From positions 1-11,079 of the forward strand of contig JBKCHQ010000097.1 in assembly GCA_046302715.1 (NCBI GenBank): a stretch of DNA of 11,079 nucleotides, given 5' to 3'. The notes under the pieces are model-generated. The model worked only from the letters and a program-made list of their open reading frames with translations. It was not told the origin of the DNA and did not search any database. The translations under genes were made by a program, and so were the position numbers. Positions 6,124 to 11,079 of this stretch are shown piece after piece (within the stretch, counting starts at the first letter, position 1; each line of letters starts with the position of its first letter). This DNA is from CAMCXT01 sp046302715 (GTDB taxonomy: Bacteria > Bacteroidota > Bacteroidia > M30B66).

Positions 6124-8316
6124 TTAGTTTATAAACAACATTTCACGATACTTAGGCAAGCACCACATCTCGTCATCCACTAAAAGCTCTAATTTATCAG
6201 CATGGTAACGAATGGTTTCAAAATAAGGCTGCACTTTGTAACAATATTCTTTAGCCTGCTTAAATGCATCGCCAATTTTATTAGCCACTTTTCGTGCTTC
6301 AATCATATCGTCAATGGCCTTCTTAATTACGGCCACATGTTCAGAAATTTCCTGAATTATCTCCAGTTGCGCCTGCGCCGATTTTGCAAAGGCCTTGGCA
6401 TCCAAAATTTGCTTTAGTCCCTGAACATTTTGAATCAACTGATTTTGATACTTCAATGCGGTAGGAATAATATGGTTTGCCGCAATATCACCCATCACGC
6501 GCGATTCAATCTGAATTTTCTTGGTGTAGGTTTCAAGCTGTATTTCATACCGCGCTTCCATTTCACGGTGACTGAGTACATTATTTTTCTGAAAAAGCTC
6601 TAAAGTTGCTTTTGAAACCATAGCCCCTAAAGCTTCAGGAGTTTTTGCAAAATTGTTTAATCCTCGTTTGGCCGCTTCCTTAACCCATTCGTCGCCATAC
6701 CCGTTGCCCTCAAAACGAATTGCCTTTGACTCGGTAATGTATCGACGTAAAACCTGGAAGATTGCTTCGTCTTTATCCAGCTTCTTTTTTGACACCAGCA
6801 TATCAACCTCTACCTTAAAATCTTTGAGTTGTTGCGCCATTATAGTATTGATGGTAATCATGGCTTGCGAACAATTGGCCGATGAACCTACGGCTCTAAA
6901 CTCAAATTTATTGCCGGTAAATGCAAAAGGCGAAGTACGGTTTCGGTCGGTATTGTCAAGTAAAATCTGTGGAATTTTGCCAATACCCAGTTTAAGTTCA
7001 GTTTTTTCGTCGGGAGTCATTTTGCCCGTCTTTACTTTTTTCTCGAGCTCGTCGAGCACTACGGTGAGCTGCGAACCGATAAACGCTGAGATAATGGCAG
7101 GAGGTGCCTCGTTTGCCCCCAAGCGATGATCGTTTCCGGCCGAAGCGATAGATGCCCGCAATAAATCGGCATGGGTATGCACCGCTTTAAGTGTGTTGAT
7201 GAAAAAAGTTAAAAACTGAAGGTTATTTTTTGGGGTTTTACCCGGACTTAATAGATTTTTTCCGGTGTTGGTGGAAAGCGACCAGTTATTATGTTTACCA
7301 GAGCCGTTAATGCCCGCAAATGGTTTTTCGTGCAACAATACGCGGAAACGGTGGCGTCGCGCCACTTTGTTCATAATATCCATCAAGAGCTGATTATGAT
7401 CAACGGCCAAATTGGCTTCCTCAAAAATGGGCGCACACTCAAACTGGTTGGGAGCAACCTCATTGTGTCGTGTACGAATGGGAATCCCCAAACGCAACGA
7501 TTCTGATTCAAAATCGCGCATAAAGGCGGTAACCCGGTCAGGGATAGAACCAAAATAATGGTCTTCGAGCTGCTGACCCTTTGCCGGTGAATGTCCTAAA
7601 AGAGTGCGTCCGGTTAAAGCTAAATCAGGTCGTGCGTGATACAAGGCCTCGTCGATGAGAAAATACTCCTGTTCCCAGCCGAGGGTAGCCTGCACCTTGG
7701 TTACGTTCTTATCGAAATACTGACACACCTCAACGGCGGCTTTATCGAGAGCATGCAGTGCTTTTAATAAAGGCGTTTTGTAGTCGAGCGCCTCGCCGGT
7801 ATAGGAGACAAAAATGGTAGGAATACATAATGTATTGCTAATTACGAAAGCGGGCGACGAAGGATCCCAAGCGGTATACCCGCGTGCTTCAAACGTATTG
7901 CGAATACCACCATGCGGAAATGAGGATGCATCGGGCTCCTGCTGAATGAGGTTTGATCCGCTAAAGTGCTCAATAGCGCGACCATCGGGGATAGGTTCGA
8001 AAAAAGCATCGTGCTTTTCGGCTGTTGCGCCGTTTAGCGGCTGAAACCAGTGTGTGTAATGCGTAACGCCCAGATCCATGGCCCAGGCCTTCATCGAATT
8101 AGCTACCTGCTCTGCTATTTCGCGCTCAATACGCGCTCCGTTTTCAATCGCATCTTTTACCTTCTCGTACGCCTCCTTACTCAAGTACTGACGCATGGCA
8201 TAATCGCCAAACACACTCTTACCAAAGTACTCAGAAATCTTTTCGGGCTGCTGATTGTTAATGAGGGGTTCGCGGTGCAAGAGCGACTCAAGTGCCTTAA
8301 AACGGATGGTTGACAT
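6124..8316 (-). CDS. glnN: Glutamine synthetase, class III
   Basis: Cytosolic ATP-dependent enzyme that makes glutamine from glutamate and ammonium. The 730-residue length is that of GSIII; class I and II enzymes are about 350-470. Motifs seen are the metal-binding GWEQEYF (213-219), RHNEVAPNQFE (283-293), the GINGSGKHNNWS loop (335-346) and NRTSPFAFTGNKFEFR (459-474), which carries nucleotide and substrate residues. The GSIII-specific N-terminal region includes SEYFGKSVFGDYAMR (28-42), and a long helical C-terminal domain follows from about 550. No adenylylation-type regulator or PII gene lies in the window. It appears to be a single-gene unit, with a consensus promoter about 20 bases upstream and a strong terminator downstream. 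The short leader and palindromic promoter region leave room for regulation by nitrogen supply, which is inference. Confidence 0.97.
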   Translation of the reverse strand: MSTIRFKALESLLHREPLINNQQPEKISEYFGKSVFGDYAMRQYLSKEAYEKVKDAIENGARIEREIAEQVANSMKAWAMDLGVTHYTHWFQPLNGATAEKHDAFFEPIPDGRAIEHFSGSNLIQQEPDASSFPHGGIRNTFEARGYTAWDPSSPAFVISNTLCIPTIFVSYTGEALDYKTPLLKALHALDKAAVEVCQYFDKNVTKVQATLGWEQEYFLIDEALYHARPDLALTGRTLLGHSPAKGQQLEDHYFGSIPDRVTAFMRDFESESLRLGIPIRTRHNEVAPNQFECAPIFEEANLAVDHNQLLMDIMNKVARRHRFRVLLHEKPFAGINGSGKHNNWSLSTNTGKNLLSPGKTPKNNLQFLTFFINTLKAVHTHADLLRASIASAGNDHRLGANEAPPAIISAFIGSQLTVVLDELEKKVKTGKMTPDEKTELKLGIGKIPQILLDNTDRNRTSPFAFTGNKFEFRAVGSSANCSQAMITINTIMAQQLKDFKVEVDMLVSKKKLDKDEAIFQVLRRYITESKAIRFEGNGYGDEWVKEAAKRGLNNFAKTPEALGAMVSKATLELFQKNNVLSHREMEARYEIQLETYTKKIQIESRVMGDIAANHIIPTALKYQNQLIQNVQGLKQILDAKAFAKSAQAQLEIIQEISEHVAVIKKAIDDMIEARKVANKIGDAFKQAKEYCYKVQPYFETIRYHADKLELLVDDEMWCLPKYREMLFIN

Positions 8317-8336
8317 ATTTTATAGTTTTTTTTGGG

Positions 8337-8368
8337 CAAATTTAATTTTCGAAGGGGGTATTTCCAAA
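8337..8368 (-). promoter_or_regulatory. Consensus Bacteroidetes promoter of glnN
   Basis: On the minus strand, TTTG (8368-8365), a 20-base spacer and TAAATTTG (8344-8337) match the Bacteroidetes primary sigma consensus (TTTG, N19-20, TAnnTTTG) without mismatch. Transcription should begin near 8331, leaving a leader of about 14 bases before the ATG at 8316 and no room for a Shine-Dalgarno site. Confidence 0.7.
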
Positions 8369-8397
8369 ATTTTCTATAAAATTTTATAAGCACCCCC
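8354..8397. promoter_or_regulatory. Palindromic block around the glnN -33 element
   Basis: TATAAAATTTTATA at 8375-8388 is a 14-bp perfect palindrome just upstream of the -33 box. AAAATTTT also occurs at 8366-8373, four bases from the copy inside the palindrome. The block is framed by GGGGGT (8354-8359) and ACCCCC (8392-8397). This could be an operator or a DNA-bending upstream element for glnN; the binding protein is unknown. Confidence 0.4.
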
Positions 8398-8411
8398 TAA
8401 TTTAGGAGGGG
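8392..8411. repeat. C-run/G-run hairpin, possible REP-like element
   Basis: ACCCCCTAA (8392-8400) is followed at once by TTTAGGAGGGG (8401-8411). The two arms are complementary except for one bulged A. T-runs follow on the plus strand (8421-8426 and 8431-8436), but no plus-strand gene lies upstream, so it does not terminate a known gene. Small GC-arm palindromes of this kind are common between genes in Bacteroidota. The C-run could alternatively pair with GGGGGT at 8354-8359. Confidence 0.4.
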
Positions 8412-8550
8412 TAAAAAGTCTTTTTTAGTATTTTTTCTTAGAAGAGCTAAACTTCCTTAGAAAAATCGAAACTGTAATTGATAGCCATCAACATGATTTT
8501 TCGAAATCGAATAAATATACATTCTACATTTCCGTAATTTTAGCTTCGGA

Positions 8551-9084
8551 ATGAGCTTCTTTAAACGCATAGATATTTTCAAATTAATCGTTCTGTGGGC
8601 GATACTTTGCCTCGCACAAACTGCATTAAAAGCCCAGCGAATTTACGTTTATGTGGCCCTCTCAGAAACCTGTCCGATTTGCAAAAGCATTACCTCCGAG
8701 CTTCGCAGTTTAGACGAGCGTTACAGTGACGCCGAAGTGTCGTTCACGGGAATATTCCCCAATGCGGCAAACTCAACGGCTACATCGCGAGCTGCATTTG
8801 GGTCAAAGTACAAAATTCAGTTCCCGCTTATTGCTGACAGCGCCTATACATTTGCCTACCGCTACACCATACAAACCCTACCCGAAGTCATCGTGTTGGA
8901 CAGCACTCAAACAAGAATAGTGTATAGAGGACTGATTGACGATTCGTTCGCCTCCGTTGGTAAACGAAGGGGCTCGATATCAAAAAGATACCTGCGCGAT
9001 GTATTGGAGGAAAGCCTAAAAGATAATTCGTATATTGCCCCTTACACAAACCCGGTAGGCTGCATTTTAACCTACCCAAAATAA
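8551..9084 (+). CDS. Exported redoxin / thioredoxin-like protein
   Basis: 177 residues with an N-terminal signal peptide (about 1-29, hydrophobic core 11-22, ending KAQ). The mature part is a redoxin-type thioredoxin fold with the beta strand IYVYVAL, then CPIC (Cys41, Cys44) at the first helix and the strand VSFTGIFP. A cis-proline follows in TLPEVIVLD (Pro111), then YRGLIDD (125-131), and a third cysteine lies near the C-terminus in NPVGC (Cys171). The RGLIDD...VGK and PVGC pattern matches redoxins found beside, or fused to, heme/copper monooxygenase-like proteins; this is family recall, not a search. It ends 6 bases before such a gene and is presumably cotranscribed with it. It may keep cysteines or metal sites of the partner reduced, which is inference. 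No clear promoter is found. The ATG lies about 9 codons before the hydrophobic core and no alternative is better placed. Confidence 0.85.
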   Translation: MSFFKRIDIFKLIVLWAILCLAQTALKAQRIYVYVALSETCPICKSITSELRSLDERYSDAEVSFTGIFPNAANSTATSRAAFGSKYKIQFPLIADSAYTFAYRYTIQTLPEVIVLDSTQTRIVYRGLIDDSFASVGKRRGSISKRYLRDVLEESLKDNSYIAPYTNPVGCILTYPK

Positions 9085-9090
9085 CAAATC

Positions 9091-10671
9091 ATGAAGCATA
9101 TTATAGTAGCGGTTTTATGTTCCTTAAGCTTAAGCATAAAGCTTTCGGCACAGTCGGTTACATTTAGCGAGCATATTGCTCCAATCATTTACAACCAGTG
9201 TACACGTTGCCACCGCGAAGGCGAGATTGCTCCATTTCCGATGACTAATTACGACGAAGTTGTGGCCTGGGGCGATATGGTGCAGTACGTTACCTCTATT
9301 GGCTACATGCCTCCCTGGAAGCCCGATCCCAGCTATCAGGAATATCAGAAAGAGAATTACCTAACTGCCGATCAAAAGCAAAAAATAAGCGATTGGGTTA
9401 ATCAGGGCATGCCCCAAGGCGACCCTAATTTAGAGCCTGATTTACCGGTATTTCCTAATGGCTCGCAAATAGGGGTTCCCGATCTGGTGGTACCGTTTGC
9501 ACAGGCCTACACCCACCAAGGTAATAACTACGACGAATATCGCTATTTTGCCCTTCCTACAGGCCTTACAGAAGACAAAAATATCCGCGCACTTGAATTT
9601 AGGCCGGGTAACAAGCAAATTGTGCATCATGCATTAATTTGGGAAGACACCACCGGCGAAGCTGCGGCTGCCGATGCTCAAACCCCAGAATACGGCTACA
9701 CGGGCGGACAGGGCGGTGCCGGAAGTCTCAGCCAAACTCAATTGCCCGGTTACGTGCCAGGAGCCTTACCTTTAATATATAGTAACGGAATTACTCAGCG
9801 GCTTCATGCCGGATCGTATCTTAAAGTACAGCTGCATTACGCCCCAACACCGGTTGATGAAAGCGACTCCTCTGTGGTAAACATTTTCTTCGAAAACAAT
9901 CAGGCCAATCGATTGCTTCAAAATTATATTATGCTGCCCACTGCAGGCACGCTGGTAAATGGTCCCTTCATAATCCCCCCCAATGAAACTCGCGAATTTC
10001 ACGGAACCTTCACCGTACCCTTTGATGTGAGTTTATACGGAATTGCTCCTCATTGCCATAAATTGGGAACGCACTGGGAAGTATATGCCGTTAAGCCCAA
10101 TGGCGACACCATTAATTTAATACGCATTAATGACTGGGATTTTAATTGGCAAGGCTCATTTCAGTTTAAGCAGTTGTTAAAAATTCCCGCCGGTTCGGTG
10201 CTGCATGCCCTTGCGGGTTACGACAATACAATTAACAACCCCGTTAATCCTAACAACCCACCTCAAACGGTAAGTTGGGGCGAGGGTACTGCCGACGAAA
10301 TGTTTTACTTGCCTTTTTTGTATTTACCGTATCAACCGGGCGATGAAAATATTGTTTTTGAAGACGATAACGGCATCGTTAATTTGCCCTTTACCCTGCA
10401 AAAAACCGAAGACAAACTCTATCCTGTGAATCCACAACCTGCAAATGAAAGTGTAAAATACGGTTTTACGTTAGCTGAAGGAAAGAAAGTGCAAATACAA
10501 TTGCTTTCGCTTGATGGGAAAGTCATTGCTAAAGAAATAGATAACGGCTTTCACCTGCCGGGATATCACGTAAAGGAACTTAATTGTGCATCGCTGCCAT
10601 CTGGCATTTACCTTCTTGAGTTTACTGCTGGAAATATGCGACAAACGCAAAAGCTGGTGGTGCAACATTAA
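9091..10671 (+). CDS. Secreted cytochrome c / copper type II monooxygenase-like protein with T9SS sorting domain
   Basis: 526 residues. A signal peptide (about 1-20, ending KLSAQ) is followed by a small heme domain (about 22-115) with one c-type motif, CTRCH (37-41), and a possible axial Met73 in GYMPPWKP. A PHM/DBM-like copper module follows (about 130-425). It shows His179-His180 (IVHHALIW), His249 (VQLHYAP), His321/His323 (APHCHKLGTHW) and Met404 (ADEMFYLPF). These match in order and roughly in spacing the CuH ligands (His107, His108, His172) and CuM ligands (His242, His244, Met314) of peptidylglycine monooxygenase. Residues about 443-526 form a type A T9SS sorting domain: YPVNPQP, a beta-rich core with LLSLDGKVI, then GIYLLEF and a KLVVQH end. 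It is therefore predicted to be exported and cell-surface attached or released. The substrate is unknown. It probably shares a transcript with the upstream redoxin gene. Confidence 0.88.
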   Translation: MKHIIVAVLCSLSLSIKLSAQSVTFSEHIAPIIYNQCTRCHREGEIAPFPMTNYDEVVAWGDMVQYVTSIGYMPPWKPDPSYQEYQKENYLTADQKQKISDWVNQGMPQGDPNLEPDLPVFPNGSQIGVPDLVVPFAQAYTHQGNNYDEYRYFALPTGLTEDKNIRALEFRPGNKQIVHHALIWEDTTGEAAAADAQTPEYGYTGGQGGAGSLSQTQLPGYVPGALPLIYSNGITQRLHAGSYLKVQLHYAPTPVDESDSSVVNIFFENNQANRLLQNYIMLPTAGTLVNGPFIIPPNETREFHGTFTVPFDVSLYGIAPHCHKLGTHWEVYAVKPNGDTINLIRINDWDFNWQGSFQFKQLLKIPAGSVLHALAGYDNTINNPVNPNNPPQTVSWGEGTADEMFYLPFLYLPYQPGDENIVFEDDNGIVNLPFTLQKTEDKLYPVNPQPANESVKYGFTLAEGKKVQIQLLSLDGKVIAKEIDNGFHLPGYHVKELNCASLPSGIYLLEFTAGNMRQTQKLVVQH

Positions 10672-11079
10672 TCATCCCAAACGGTAATACCCACTCCCGC
10701 AAGTCGAAGCGCTGTCCAAAAATTGGGATACGATTTGTTCACTACCGATGGATTGCGAATGGCAAGACGATACACTTTGCCAACAAGAGCGGCAAAACTC
10801 ATGGCCATGCGATGATCCTCATAGGTATCGACTATTAATGTTTTAGAAAAATCGGGACGAGGCCTCGTGCAGCGCAGGTAATTCAGGCCATCACTATCCA
10901 ATGTAACGTTAAGCTTAGCCAGTTCGGTCTGTAAAGCCACTATTCGGTTGGTTTCTTTATTGACCAATGTATTAAGTCCTGTTATTTCAAAAGGCATAGA
11001 TAACGCGGCACATGCCACAACGAGGCTTTGCACCAGATCGGGATTTGAGCTCGCATCGTAGCTAAAACTACTAACAGAC
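10668..11079 (-). CDS. aroA: 3-phosphoshikimate 1-carboxyvinyltransferase (EPSP synthase), C-terminal part
   Basis: The frame is open to the window edge, giving about 136 C-terminal residues; the N-terminal two thirds lie beyond 11079. EPSP synthase transfers enolpyruvate from PEP to shikimate 3-phosphate in the shikimate pathway. Recognisable motifs are NPDLVQSLVVACAA, the NKETNRI segment (equivalent of KETDR, with Asp replaced by Asn), DTYEDHRMAMSFA (the HRMA arginine contacts PEP) and NPSVVNKSYPNFW (the C-terminal lysine segment). A GTG at 11033 is internal, not a start, because the conserved sequence continues upstream of it. The TAA stop overlaps by 4 bases the stop of the convergent monooxygenase-like gene, and no terminator hairpin lies between them. 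Confidence 0.95.
   Translation of the reverse strand, partial: SVSSFSYDASSNPDLVQSLVVACAALSMPFEITGLNTLVNKETNRIVALQTELAKLNVTLDSDGLNYLRCTRPRPDFSKTLIVDTYEDHRMAMSFAALVGKVYRLAIRNPSVVNKSYPNFWTALRLAGVGITVWDD

Noticed and set aside
6653..7129. 158-codon plus-strand ORF antisense to glnN
   Set aside because: It lies entirely opposite a highly conserved gene, its Ser-rich translation is typical of antisense shadow frames, and no promoter or start signal supports it.
8421..8436. Plus-strand T-runs after the C-run/G-run hairpin as a terminator
   Set aside because: No plus-strand gene lies upstream to be terminated; the hairpin sits in the divergent region between glnN and the redoxin gene.
8525..8542. 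Possible -7 elements (TACATTTC, TAATTTTA) for the redoxin gene
   Set aside because: Each has a mismatch and there is no TTTG at the right distance upstream, so a promoter cannot be claimed.

Overview
The window looks like chromosomal DNA from a member of the Bacteroidota. The evidence is a long-form PurM of the type seen in that phylum, a class III glutamine synthetase, and an OmpA-family protein with the TPR / PD40 / CRD / OmpA layout of PorE. There is also a secreted protein ending in a type IX secretion (T9SS) sorting domain. Most start codons lack a Shine-Dalgarno sequence, and promoter-like elements fit the Bacteroidetes consensus (-33 TTTG, -7 TAnnTTTG). I cannot name a genus. There is no rRNA, tRNA, CRISPR array, transposase or phage gene, so this reads as an ordinary housekeeping region with one more unusual secreted redox pair.

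Left part (minus strand). Bases 1-226 are the first 75 codons of a secreted protein cut by the window edge. Bases 227-748 hold no gene; they are AT-rich, with several short inverted repeats. Bases 749-3846 are a tight run purM - prfA - pyrF, transcribed right to left: a 9-base gap separates purM from prfA, and prfA and pyrF overlap by 4 bases. PurM works in purine synthesis, PyrF completes UMP synthesis, and RF1 terminates translation, so the group serves nucleotide supply and protein synthesis. A strong terminator sits immediately upstream of purM, and it shows that the longest purM reading frame starts too early.

Middle (minus strand). 3906-5981 encodes a PorE-like periplasmic/outer-membrane protein, and 6124-8316 encodes class III glutamine synthetase. 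Each has its own candidate promoter and a terminator downstream. The glnN promoter matches the Bacteroidetes consensus exactly and lies next to a 14-bp perfect palindrome and G/C-run inverted repeats.

Right part. Two plus-strand genes, 8551-9084 and 9091-10671, are separated by 6 bases and probably form an operon diverging from glnN. The first is a secreted redoxin with a CPIC motif. The second is a secreted protein with a c-type heme motif, a copper type II (PHM/DBM-like) monooxygenase module retaining all six expected copper ligands, and a C-terminal T9SS sorting domain. I consider this pair the most interesting content. The PorE-like protein may belong to the machinery that exports such cargo. 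The window ends in the C-terminal part of aroA on the minus strand, whose stop codon overlaps that of the monooxygenase-like gene.
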